Source: Echinometra lucunter
Taxonomy: Eukaryota; Echinodermata; Echinoidea; Camarodonta; Echinometridae
Assembly (NCBI GenBank): GCA_029962745.1
Contig: CM057162.1
Location: forward strand, 22,929,402 to 22,993,401
DNA: 64,000 bases
Direction: 5' to 3'
How positions within the stretch are numbered: the stretch's first letter is position 1; each line of letters opens with the position of its first letter. Below the pieces are notes generated by a model. That model made no database searches. It saw only the letters and a program-made list of their open reading frames with translations, and was not told where the DNA came from. The translations under genes and the position numbers were made by a program. Shown here piece after piece: positions 44,531 to 55,666 of this stretch.

Positions 44531-45319
44531 ATGGTCAACATGCCACACCTACCCTCCATCCGCAGTTCGCGGGGATCCCCGGGCGTGCCCAACGGGACAG
44601 AGCCAGACATCGTGCAAGTCCGTACCTACACCTGCGGGGATTTAGTGCTCCCATGGCGTGAGGGGCTCTCTGTGGAGCAGGTTTGCACAAAGGCTGCCAA
44701 GATGTGTGGCATTCCGCGTCTTACGAGCAATCTCTTTGCAATTTATAATAAGAGCAACAAGAAGTGGTTATGCCCGAGAGCTCAGGTGTGTTCAAGGAGA
44801 CAGGAACCTTTGCAGGAGCTGGAGTACCGGGTGAGATTTCACACCGCCACAATGTGTCCTTCAGGAGATTCCCAGGGGTTCATGCTCCTGGAGGAGAATG
44901 TTGTAAACTACATGTTTTGCCAGTACCGAGAGAGTTTCCTCAACGACGAGTTCTTGGGGTTGAGCACAGAGGAATCGTTGGGTCTTATGGTACTGGACTT
45001 CATGCAACATGTCAAAGAGAATGGGACCACACTGACAAATCTTAATGGGAGAATGCGCTTTGGGCGCTTCTTGCCAAAGTCCCTTAACGAAGGGCTCTCA
45101 TGGTGGGACAAGAGAAAGTTACGACGGAAAGTACGGACTGCGCTCACTGATTTCCGTGATGACCCAAGAGAAGCATTTGCTTTCAAAGTGATGTTTCTTG
45201 TGTCTTTGAGCGAGGAGATGAAACAGAAGTGGGGAACTGAACAATTCACAATGGCAAATGGAGATATCTATGAAGTCAGTGGAATCAAAGGAGTCACAAA
45301 GAAGAAACTAACATATGGC
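44531..45319 (+). CDS. Janus kinase-like protein, FERM exon
   Basis: 263 codons encode most of a FERM domain of the JAK type, which docks the kinase onto the box1/box2 region of cytokine receptors at the plasma membrane. The F1 ubiquitin-like lobe covers about residues 27-103 (TEELC-like SVEQVCTKAAKMCG, then NLFAIYN). F2 spans about 122-232 (NYMFCQYRESFLND, then ESLGLMVLDFMQHVKENG, FGRFLPKSLNEG, and the basic DKRKLRRKVRTAL). F3 begins at about 236. I start at ATG 44531 (A at -3); a second ATG follows at 44540. The same frame is open upstream to a GTG at 44489, which is unlikely to be an initiator. The exon ends in phase 0 at GGC before GTGAGT. Domain order and spacing match JAK rather than talin, ezrin or band 4.1 proteins. 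SH2, pseudokinase and kinase parts are not in the window. Assignment is by inspection only. Confidence 0.78.
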
Positions 45320-47556
45320 GTGAGTATGGCTTGACAATGAATATAGTAGAAAATATTGATACTTGGCACACTTTCTGTTGCTTGTATGTTTCTTGCGAAG
45401 GAACCCATAATACCCTTGCTCAAACCATGCTCACATGTCCACTAGTGTTTTTGAAATAATCTTTAGAATGAATTGGAAGCTTATTCTTCATATTTACATC
45501 CACTCTACTATGAGACTGAATGCGATAATGTCTGACAATAAAAAAAATGGAAAGAAAATAATATACCACTTTTTTTTTGTAAAGAAATGACAAGATGCCA
45601 TAAAGGCAAAATATAACGTACTGGTAAAAATTACTGAAACACCTGCTAAAAATGACCACATTTGATTCTGGCTTGTTTATCAATGTTTTGATTGATGTAT
45701 CAAGATTTTCCAATTTGTCTTTTTGTTTTTCCAGGTGTTTCCCATGTGGTCTTAAATATGAGAATTTAGAATGGGGAAGGATTTCTCTTGTCTTTGGTGC
45801 TTTATTTAAGTAAAAATGGATTTGGTTCTTTTTCGAACGTTAACCCGTCGAGCACGATTTGATTTCAGTATAACACATATTTTCCATAGACCCCAGCCCG
45901 AGTTATCTCGAGCTTAGTGTTCAGCAGGTCATTACATGTCATAAAAAGGAAAAAAAGGGTGGGGGGGGGGGAGGAGGGGATGGGTCCAACACTCTAAGAA
46001 CTTTTAAGAGCCATTGCATTGTGCCCCATTCTCATTTAGTGTTGTGTGTCCTAGCAGAAGCATGAAATGCACTTGAGATCACAGTTTTCTTGCAGGTTCC
46101 ACTGTAAAACAGTAATTCTTCTTAAATGTTTCTTTATTCCCCTTGAATAGAAATAATCTCATATTGTGCCTTTTATTAAGGCAAGAGTAACATTACGCTC
46201 AGTAGTAGACCTGGTGCAACTGCCAGTATTATCTATGCTTCACTTTGAAAAGAATTTGTTCGGTTTTGTTTTTGGTTGTCTTATGTGCTGCACTAGCGTG
46301 TAATATACATGTACATAATAGTTCCCTCGTGGAAGTGGCTCAGAAATGTGATTGCATCCCTTTCCCTGTTTACCTTTCCTTCATGTAAGGGTTGTTGTGA
46401 GTCAGAGGAAGACGGCTTCTATTTTTGAGCTGCGATTCTCTTGGTGTGTCCGTGTCCACTTATGGCTGCAGAGTTATTGTTGAACGAGCTCAGGAAAATG
46501 CTTGCCAAGGATATCCAATTATTTGGGGGGATAGAATACTTCTTCTCTTTATATGAGCACGTACAGTGAACCTGGATAGCTTTCGTATTTCAATAGTGTG
46601 TCCCAGAAAAAAAATTAACAGAACTTTGGAAGTCCTACCCTCTGAATATTTCAAAATATTTTCAGGAAATTTTTATACCTGTGGATAGTCAAGGGTCTCT
46701 TCCAGCACATGACTTTAAAAACTCTTAGAATTTTTCACGCTTGAGTGAGCAAAAGTAACTTTTGTGAAGTGGTGGAAAATTCAGATTTGACAAGATTTGG
46801 TATGTACAGTAATTTGTTCTAGTTGGTATCAGTGAAGTTGAGAATGGTGTAAACTGTAAAGGCTAGATATTTCCATTTTCTGAACTCCCCAAACAGATGA
46901 TTTGGTTCAGTTTAGTTGGTTTGGAAAGCCCTCTGCAGCAAACTTCTGTTGGTTTCGGTGGTTTGCTACTGTGTAACATGTACATGTATAAAGTTGTAAG
47001 AAATCAAGTATCGCTTTGCAACACTGATTTCCATTCTTGGCAGCTCTCCATTTATTGGGAACAATTTACAGATTAATCAGAACTTTCTTCCACCTTAATT
47101 TGATGAAGGAATAGAGACCATCTCAACAATATTCATACTACATGTATATGGGCCTAGGTTCATTTTAAGATGTTTTCTTTCGAGATAATGGGATATTATT
47201 TGTTCTGGCAAGAGTAGAAGATATGGTGAGCTACTAGGCTGGAAAATTTAACATGTAGGTACAATTTTTAGATTTTGGAATCGTAGGTACAAGAAGTGGA
47301 AGAAATTTTTTATAAAGTCACAAAGGATTACAATGTCCACGGTATTTATCTACTCAGGATTTTGTCAGAACTTCAACTCAGAACTAGCGTTCACTTGGTC
47401 CAAAGTTGTAAACTTTGTAAGGAGATCCCAAGCATTTTTTGCAAAGTTATTGCTGTTCCTGTAATCTTCCTCTTGGAAGTATAGAGAGTGAGAAACCCAG
47501 AAATTATTTTGCACTATTACCAGAGCCCAAACCTTCTGTTCAAAAGGAAGGGTCAT

Positions 47557-47817
47557 GTAACGGCATATTATGGCAATAAATCGGGGAAACATTGCGTATC
47601 AAACTACTTCCTCATTTTTCGAACAATGCTCATGAAATTTGGCATACACTTTGGTATTGTGGTGAAGATGTGCAAGACATACTTTTTGTATGTGTCGGAA
47701 ACTGTTGCCGTGGTAACAGCATATCATTGCATTAAATCAGCCTGGGGAAACATTGCAGATCAAACTAATTCCTCAATTTTCGAGCAATGCACAAGAAATT
47801 TAGCACACACTTTGGGG
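47557..47817 (+). repeat. two-copy diverged tandem repeat in the intron
   Basis: GTAACGGCATATTATGGCAA, CGGGGAAACATTGCGTATCA and ATGAAATTTGGCATACACTT near 47557-47655 recur in altered form (GTAACAGCATATCATTGC, AAGAAATTTAGCACACACTT) at 47713-47817, a period of about 157. A similar unit organisation to the AGGTCA repeats but different sequence. Confidence 0.65.
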
Positions 47818-47850
47818 TTGGGGGGGGGGGGTATTAATCACCTTCAACAA

Positions 47851-48647
47851 TTTTTTATGCCTCTACCCACTGTAGGTGGTGCCGGAGGCATTATGTTTTC
47901 GGGTCGTCCGTCCGTCAGTCTGTCCGTCCGTCTGTCCGTCCGTCTGTCCGTCTGTCCCGTTTTCGTTCTCGCGATAACTTAAGAAGTGTTGGACGGATCA
48001 GCTTCAAACTTGGCTCGTGTATGCATATGGGAGGGACAATGATCTGATTAGATTTTGGGGTCTCAAGGTCAAAGGTCAAAGGTCATAGAGGTCATTATGT
48101 ACATAGAAATGGTTCGTTCACACAACCATTTGACGGATCAACTTCAGACTTGGCTCATGTATGCATATGGGAGGGACAATGATCTGATTAGATTTTGGGG
48201 TCTCATGGTCAAATTTCAAAGGTCATAGAGGTAATTATGTACATAGAAATAGTTCATTTTCGCGATAACTCAATAACCATTTGAAGGATCAACTTCAAAC
48301 GTGGCTCATGTATGCATATGGAAGGGACAATGATCTGATTAAATTTTGGGGTCTCAAGGTCAAAGGCCAAAGGTCATAGAGGTCATTATATACATGAAAC
48401 TCGCTTGTTCTTGCGATAAATCAACAACTCTGTGATGGTTCAACTTCAAACTTGGCTCATGTATGCATATGGAAAGGGCAATGGTCTCATTTGATTTGGG
48501 GGTAACAAGGTCAAAGGTCAAGGTCAAAGATGTCATTCTATAAAAGAAAATAAATCAACATGAATATGCCATACATGTATATATTTCTGATCTGGCAATG
48601 GCGGAGGCATAAATTTCGACCATGCGCGGTCGAGGATTCATCTAGTT
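47851..48647 (+). mobile_element. dispersed TTTATGCCTCC repeat in the JAK-like intron
   Basis: Begins TTTTTTATGCCTCTACCCAC and GTCCGTCCGTC microsatellite-like sequence. Ends GGCGGAGGCATAAATTTCG then GAGGATTCATCTAGTTT. Four internal units of about 147 bases carry GATCAACTTCAAACTTGG, CATGTATGCATATGGGAGGG and CTCAAGGTCAAAGGTCAAAG. The AGGTCAAAGGTCA strings (for example 48064-48083) are direct hexamer repeats spaced by one base, the DR1 form bound by HNF4/RXR-type nuclear receptors. Confidence 0.8.
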
Positions 48648-48701
48648 TAAAAGTATTTTCCTGCATAAATATTTGTATTTCTTGTCATGTTGTGATTTCA
48701 G

Positions 48702-48821
48702 GATGAAGATGTGCAGGACTCCTTTCCATTTCAAGACATCATTGACATCACCATTTATCCTTCAACTGCTGAGAGGGCTCATACCTTGTTACAGATCAAT
48801 CGCAGATCTACCCCACCTATG
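48702..48821 (+). CDS. Janus kinase-like protein, second exon (FERM F3)
   Basis: 40 codons beginning DEDVQDSFPFQDIIDITIYP and ending STPPM. The acceptor TGTGATTTCAG and the donor GTAAGT (48822-48827) frame it, and both boundaries are phase 0, so it joins exon A without disturbing the reading frame (TYG then DED). The FQDIIDITI strand is typical of the F3 (PH-like) lobe of JAK FERM domains, where FPEIIDVSI-like sequence is expected. The following exon, which should finish F3 with a LDGYYRLT-type motif, was not found in the remaining 15 kb. Confidence 0.75.
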
Positions 48822-49365
48822 GTAAGTAGCAGTGGAAATTGAATAACTGGTTGAATATTAATTATTAGAACAATGCAGACTCCAACCTGGATTATCTTGG
48901 TCTATAACCAACAGATTTTAAAGTGACACTTGTAAGTTCAACTCAACCTTAATTGTTATGTAGGTAAGTAGCAGTGTACAACTGTACAAGTTATAAATTG
49001 AACAAGTGATTGAATGTTTAGAACAATACAGTGTACAGACGCCAACTCAAGTCATCTCAGGTTTATATCAAACATGTTTTTAGGGACACTCGTAAGGTGA
49101 ACTAAAATTTAAACCTTATGTACAGCATGTATAAAGTCACGAAGACGGTAAAAACATGCTTAGCAAAACGTTGAGAATGAGTAGGTCCTCTTCTGGACCA
49201 CGCTCATTTTCCAGAAAGAATACCTGGTACACCATGAAGCCTTCTACTGCCATAGATTTTTTATTCCCCCCCCCCCCCTCAAAACAAAACAAAAAAAAAA
49301 TTGTGAATGATCATACAATAAAAAAAAAACTTTAAAAGAATTTAAATATTGATTACTGGTAACCT
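48822..49365. other. start of the next intron
   Basis: Contains a rough duplication of TAAGTAGCAGTG (48826, 48964) with following sequence, and a poly-C near 49267. No exon seen. Confidence 0.45.
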
Positions 49366-49368
49366 TAA

Positions 49369-49716
49369 AGGCTTGTTCAAATATGGCGTGACCAACCCCC
49401 GTGACAAATCCCTGCAACATTTTTAGTGTACACATCTATGGGATATGAGGCGGCAAAATAATGTAGTCGAGGCAGGAGACATGTTTTTGGTTGCCTGGCT
49501 GCAAAAAGATGTGGACCAATCAAATTTTTAAAAAGTTAGCGCATAATATGTTGTCCTAAGTTTGTCTGCACAACTCTCTTTCGTTTGAGAGTTGAGGCTT
49601 TAATGCGTGTTCATTTTAATACATAAGTTGAGAGGTTTGTTGCTCCATAATTTGGACACTAAAAACGTTGCGAGAATTTGTCGCGGGGGTTTGTCATGCC
49701 ATATCTGAACAAGCCT
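49369..49716. mobile_element. Harbinger-like MITE, TAA duplication
   Basis: AGGCTTGTTCAAATATGGCG at the left pairs with the complement of ATGCCATATCTGAACAAGCC at the right. TAA lies at both outer edges (49366-49368; 49717-49719), the TWA target of PIF/Harbinger. The interior matches, in inverted orientation, the family copies at 41601 and 56672 (GTGGACCAATCAAATTT; TTTGTCTGCACAA). Confidence 0.8.
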
Positions 49717-51359
49717 TAAGTCCTCTTAGGCGAGAGATCAAAACTGCGATGCCATGCCGCCCGCGGCCTCCCTTCAAGGCACGCGCCAATTAACGGCCCA
49801 TGCCGGCTGCGGGCTGCCGCTATCGCTCTTAAAAATTAAGCCGGCGTGCCGGCCGCGGCCTACCGGGATCGCTTATAAAAATGCTGGACCAGTATTATAA
49901 TTTTGTATATCGAGTGGTGGGCTGAAGAAATCCCTGGACCTGTCCACATCCAGGCTCCGCCACCATAACGTGCCTTTAAGTACCCACGCCAGTCTCAGTG
50001 ACCCGATTTGAGCTTTAAGTTTTGGTCACCTGACTCAAAATAGAAAAATCATATATCAAGCATTAAAAATCGATCGGGGTACGACCCCCCCCCCAGAAAA
50101 ATCGAGGAAGGGGCATGCCCCCCACGTCCCCCGGACCGCCGCCTATGCCGCCCACAGCTATCGCCCCTTCCCACATGAAATTCTAGCGTGCCGTTTTAGC
50201 TATCGGAAATTAAAAGTAAAGTGCTCTAGTTGTGGGACAGCTCTCCGTTGGCCATTTCATTTACAGTACTTCCAGTTTTTCTGTCTATTTTCACGTATTG
50301 TGAAAGGGAAACGACGGTCCGACGCCCTACCCATGGATAACGTTTGGGCCAGTGTGTGTGTGTGTGTATGCGTCAAGGACACTGAATTTAGCCCTTATGA
50401 ACGCATTTTGTCATTGATTTTTTTTTGCCCGAACTGAAATGAAAACAACTTGTTGTTATTCACATTTCATATGATCATTATTGCTTACGTAATTTTAGAG
50501 AGCTTCAGTCTGTACTTTCTTTTGAAAATCACTACTTTCTATTAGAAAATGAACTTTTTCTTCTATATGACATAGGCCTACTTAGCCTTTAATGAAGAAA
50601 AAGAACAGAATTGTCTGTTCGTAAGCGCATGTACCATTATGGTCCTCACTGTCGTGCCCGCGGACAAACTCTTACATAACATCCAATTAGCACGGACCAT
50701 ATGGCTTCTCATCGCTTTGTATGGGCAATAAGTCTAGATCCGGGTAAGGTCTTGTTCCTCTAGGTGTGAATTTTATGAAAGTGGGAACAAAATACGGGAA
50801 ATCTAGAGCTTGGTCGTTTAACACAGGTTTTTAAGAATAAACTATGACCTTTTCAGATTTCACATGAACTTCACATAAAAATAATGAGTAGATTGAAAGT
50901 CAAATCAATGTAGCTCCTCCTAAATCTTTCTTACGACCGTATACGGGAAGGCTGAACAGTCAACCCCAAATAAATGAAAATTATCACAAGTAAACAGAGA
51001 CTTACTCCCTGCATGAAAAAAAAACAACAACAACACGGCCAATTGCGATTGTGATGTCACAATACCTTCCCATACGTACGCCCCTCTGCGCTATGACGTA
51101 ACAATTAAAGTGCTGCGGAGCGAATACCGCGCCACGTGGTTGAGTTTATTATTGCAGGTGCAAGGGGCGATAGGGTATTTGCCATAAGATCACGTCCATA
51201 GTCAAATCTGGTGAACTAGCTGTGTGACATGTATTGTACTCCCGATAGAGAGGCATTTTGGAAATAAATTTATTTATTGACAATAATGTATCATCTTTTG
51301 TCTGTTTATAACTTGCAGTTTGCAAGTACATGTACCCGGGTGTACTCGCCTAATCTGGT

Positions 51360-52240
51360 ATACGGGCAGAGGCGTTGCTAGAGGAGGGGGATGGGTGTGA
51401 CAACCCCCATTCCAAATTCTTGTCGGCAAATTAATGATCAGAAAAGAGGAGTAAGATGCCCAAATAGAGTCACATTCGGCTTATTTGCTTGTGTATTTTG
51501 ACAACGAAATAACACTGGTCCCACGAAAGAGAGTTTTTCCTCGCACGTATTATATTTAGATATAGGATGGTTTCGGAAAGCAAACACATTCGGCAAGTGA
51601 GATGAACCAATACAATTTAGAAGGAAAAATGAAAGAATTCAAAGAAGCCATAGGCGGCGATTCGAGAGGTGAGGGACAAGTCCCCCTCGATTTTCTTCTG
51701 AGGGATCGTCTCCCCTCGATATTTAAAAAAAAAAAAAAACTTCGATTTTATTTTTCTATTTTGAGTTAGGTGACCGCTCACACAATAGTGATCATCCCTC
51801 TTCCTTTTCTCGAAACAGATTTTCGGCGATGACCTTCGGTGTACCCCCCCCCCCCCTTGTTGCATGAAATATGGTTGAATTTATCAACGTTGGTCGTGGG
51901 TAATCGGTGGTATTGTTTGTCGGCAATCTGGACTCGACATCCACCCACCTGCATTGAAAAAGTCCAGCAACGCCCCTGCATACGGGTGTGTGCCATCCCC
52001 ACTCAAGTGGGTCGCCCTTTTTGTCAAGAAATCCCTAAACATAGGTTATGGTTTTGAGTCGGAACATCCCTAAACTTGCCCGTCTTTTTTAAACATCGTT
52101 AACATTATTGTTTAGAATGATATTCTCTGCTATAATGAGTACACCCCTACTACTAATGGTGCCATTTTCCAAAAAATTACTAATGGGTGCGGGTATGGAG
52201 GCTTCAGCCACATACCCCCCTCCCCCACCGGTATGTGCGT
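51360..52240. repeat. homopolymer-rich remnant inside the 4.7 kb element
   Basis: Has GGCGTTGCTAGAGGAGGGGG, several C runs (51845-51856) and CATCCCTAAAC-type phrases like those of the poly-G element family (AAATCCCTAAAC at 52028). Boundaries are not resolvable by eye. Confidence 0.35.
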
Positions 52241-52450
52241 TATGATCCATGTGTCAGTGCAAAATGATTTCGTCTCCTAAATTTTCAGGATGTCGCATTT
52301 CAAAATGTCCGATTTTAAGACTGACCGCCAAAAATGGTGAAAAGTGGTAAAGGTACAAAGTGACATTCCAAAAGCATACTGCATCAGGACTTGTACAGAA
52401 GAGGCTTTATTGTCTAAAACCGACAACAACCAAGAACAGGACGACAGGAA

Positions 52451-52482
52451 CCCCCCCCCCCCCCCACACACACACACACACA
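52451..52482. repeat. poly-C then (AC)n microsatellite
   Basis: About 15 C followed by about 8 AC units. Confidence 0.9.
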
Positions 52483-53446
52483 ATTTTTGGTTTAATGTAA
52501 CATCATGAATTAATCGAAAATCGACACTGCATTCTTTTTGAAATATTCATGGAGTAATATAAGGATTGAGGCAAAGAAAAATCAGAAATGCACAAAATTA
52601 ACCATGCCTGTTACGTTTCCGATATCATCAAAGTAAAGAATCAAAATAGACTCATTATTTTATATACATGTATACAATCGGAAGAGCCTTTCGCATTTGA
52701 TGTCATTTTCCCACAGGACTGACTCGGGCGTGAGTTTGATAATGCTTGAAAACGTGACAGGAGATATTTCCAGATGCAATGATGAGGTGTTTATACTTCG
52801 AGGACATTTCTGCAGTTTTCTGAGAACGCAATTTTCAATCCATTATTTTTTCCTTATTTTGTTATAATAATTATCAATTTATACCCAAATGAAAGCAATG
52901 TTTTTAACTAGTAGTGGGCGTAAGAAGAAGAATTCCCGACATATCTATTTCTTCATTTCCGTTTTATTTCCTCAGGGTAGCCCCTTCAGTTGTAAAATTG
53001 ATTTTCAAAGTGGTCCTGCATCACAATAAAATACGATGCATTTTTATAGAGAAATACAAATATGAAAACAAGTAATACACAGATACAGAAAAATAAAGAT
53101 GAACAAGATGAAAACAAAACAGAAGTTAGTCTACGGACAAAATGCAAACAAAAAAATGCAAAAAAAAAAAAAAAAACACCTATCAAATATTATTGAACAC
53201 CAAAGGGGGGGGGATAAAAGGAACAGCTAACAAAACGAAGGGCCTAAACCAGATATCGCGATCGTAATTCTATCGAAGTGCGCTAGAAGTGAAAAGGTTT
53301 TCCAAAAAAGACGAGTCCTAACTAGGCGCAAGCAAATTTGCAGCTGATTAATACGAAATAGAGATCCATAAAGGGTAAGATAATTACAACCTTGACAAGG
53401 TAAAATTTCATAGAATAATTTAATGTCACATGTTACTTACAAATCT

Positions 53447-53880
53447 GATGACATCAATCCTCAAAATGAGGAATTCTAGACCCTCGTCGCTACCTTGAGG
53501 TTTTTCGGAACGGACGCAAAATGCTTAAAAATTTGCCGATTTTTCATCAATAACTTCTAATTCAGTTCTTTAATTTCAAAGAAATGCTAGTTTCTACATA
53601 GTTCTAGGTCGATCTTTCTGTTGGTGCTGTCAGATTTTCACCTTTTTTTTTCTAGTTTTGATGACATCGTTCTACACAGTGAGGAATTCTAGACCCTCGT
53701 CGGTACCTTGCAGGGTTTTTTTCGGAACGGACGCAAACGGCCTAGAAATTTGCCGATTTTTTTATTAACAGCTTATCATTTCCTTCCTCGATTTCACAGA
53801 AATGTTAGTTTCTTCATAATTTTAGGTCGCTCATTCCGTTGGTGGTATCAGATTTTCACATTTTGTTCTAGTTTTTAAGA
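53447..53880 (+). repeat. two-copy tandem repeat, about 215-bp unit
   Basis: Each unit carries GAGGAATTCTAGACCCTCGT, TTTTTCGGAACGGACGCAAA, AATTTGCCGATTTTT and a TCAGATTTTCACNTTTT-like end. The units begin near 53447 and 53663 and differ by several substitutions and small indels. Confidence 0.8.
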
Positions 53881-54396
53881 TATTACCCTGTGCAAAATAT
53901 GGACAAAATATGCGCGAAATTAGGTCATCATTGCTGTTATGATTATGTCCTTTTAAAATGAGCATCGTTCAATTTAAAAGTACATTTTGTCGAGCATTCC
54001 TTGAGCCCGCCTCAGCGTTATTGGCATGACGAGTAGCAAAGCGAAAAGCTGCATGAGCCCCGGCTAGCATGAAGAAAAATGGTTCACTAGTTCGTTGAAG
54101 TGACTGCCCGCGGCTGGCATGGTATCCATTATTTCAAATAAATATGGCGGGAGGCCGCGGCCGGCACGGTATACCGTACTCGCGCGAGGCCGCGGGTGGC
54201 ATGGGAGATTAAATTGAGCCAGTATAAGACCGCATGCCGGCTGCGGGCCGAACGGGGTTACCGTTTGGCAGCGACCATTCGTGCTGGCCGCGTCCTGCAT
54301 GGGAGATTAACTAAGGATTATCGCGGCCCTTCGCGTGCCCCCCATGCCGGCTGCAGGCGGAATGGCATCATAATTTTGATCTCTCGCCTTAGAGGG

Positions 54397-55666
54397 ACAG
54401 AACAGTTACTAGTGTAAAGTCCTTGATGTCAGTAAGACTGCCTTTTGTAACATCTTAGCTGATAAGGTCTATCAACTGCAGAAGAGAAAGCTGATTCCAT
54501 CTATCCAGGGTTCATGTTTACCCTTGTCTCTCTTGAATACTGGACCTGTAATATATGAGATCGTACATGTTTGTGTACAGTAGCTGAGCACAGAGTAATT
54601 ATTGGTGCTATGGCTGAATGCTCAGTGCACATAAAGGAAGGAAGTAGAGTGTGTACTATAAATCCACTATCAATTGAAGAGCTATAAACTGAATGGTAAC
54701 ACTTCCTCTTCTTCCTCCTCTCAGCAGGCTGTACACACAGAACACAATTTCGTACATGTATTGGCCTTGGCTACCCTGGCAATCTAGGGTAGAGCTAGCT
54801 TTGTTTTCGGCCCCTCTCTCTCTCTCTCGCTCTCTCCCTGTGTGTCTCTCTCTCTGCATGACCTCATTCCCATGTTACTGCCCCAGATATAATGATGTTT
54901 TTGGATTCTTGTTTTGTTTTGTTTTTGTTTTTCTGTCTAATCTGTTATTTGTTATGTTTTTTTGTTTTTATGTTTTTGTGGTGAAAAAGAGGAATGAAGG
55001 AAGAGAGGTGCCTGTGTATGTTTTTTTTTTTTTTTTAGGGGATGTGTCAGCTATAAAATATAATATGAGACATGTCTTTTTGCTGTTTGTATACAAGCAA
55101 TCTCCCATTCAGTATCCTATGCCTTTTAGTACAGTTTGACCCAACTCAGTTTCCATATTTTGTGAAAGGGCATATTGTTGCCTGGCTGGTAGAAGGGCGT
55201 TAACGCACACACACTTCATTTTGCATAGCGCACGCTTGAGCTAACGCCCTTCTGCCAGCCGGGGGGGGGGGGGGATATATAAAATCGTGGACATGCTATT
55301 GCCTTTCTGCCACCTGGGCGACGATATACTTTATGCACAGCACATTCAGCATGTTACATGATTATGCAATTTTTCTCTCACTAATTGTATTTTACATAAT
55401 TGTGTTGTGCACTGTTTTGCAAACTAACCGTATTGTATGGAATGTAGATTTTAATACACTGTAGGTTTGCTTCTCAGTTTCTTCTCAAACTTTCCATTTT
55501 CAGAATAAAGCAAACAAACAAGAAATACATCGCAAGAAAATTAAATTTTCTAGGGAAGCATATGCCTTTGCATGAGGAGACTCAGCTTAGACTTTTCAAA
55601 GCAGTTCTAGAGGACAGTTGACTCTGCAGTGACTGCTCCCCTTTTTTTTGTGCACTACTTTTAATA
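54397..55666. other. intergenic or intronic, microsatellites and a hairpin
   Basis: Has a CT-rich run (54812-54852), a T run (55021-55037) and a hairpin: GGCTGGTAGAAGGGCGTTA (near 55181) against TAACGCCCTTCTGCCAGCC (ending near 55260), followed by a poly-G. A splice-acceptor-like CTCTTCTTCCTCCTCTCAG near 54705-54723 leads into sequence with no JAK-like frame. Confidence 0.5.

Larger units (their letters stand above)
45320..48701 (+). other. intron between JAK-like exons
   Basis: GTGAGT at 45320 and TGTGATTTCAG ending at 48701 delimit a 3.4 kb phase-0 intron. It holds a G run (45961-45971), a duplicated 100-bp phrase (47557-47817) and a long AGGTCA-rich repeat (47851-48647). The open frame at 47488-47982 crosses these repeats and is not an exon. 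Confidence 0.7.
49721..54396. mobile_element. 4.7 kb TIR element with GC-rich subterminal repeats
   Basis: The left end TCCTCTTAGGCGAGAGATCA and, complementary on the right, CCCTCTAAGGCGAGAGATCA extend as an inverted repeat of about 45 bases through GATGCCATGCCGCC. Subterminal GC-rich modules (CATGCCGGCTGCGGGC and GGCCGCGGCC variants) repeat at 49750-49870 on the left and 54060-54360 on the right. No transposase frame is visible, and open frames inside are short. I find no clear target duplication. It abuts the MITE at 49369. It lies in the intron after the second JAK-like exon. Confidence 0.7.

Noticed and set aside
44908..45249. 113-codon minus-strand frame
   Set aside because: It is the antisense shadow of the JAK-like coding exon.
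47488..47982. 164-codon frame inside the JAK-like intron
   Set aside because: It crosses a diverged duplication, a G run and a GTCCGTCC microsatellite at the start of a dispersed repeat. The flanking JAK-like exons already join in frame without it.
54705..54790. Pyrimidine tract plus AG as the next JAK-like exon
   Set aside because: None of the three frames after it encodes the expected end of the F3 lobe, and one frame stops after about 20 codons.
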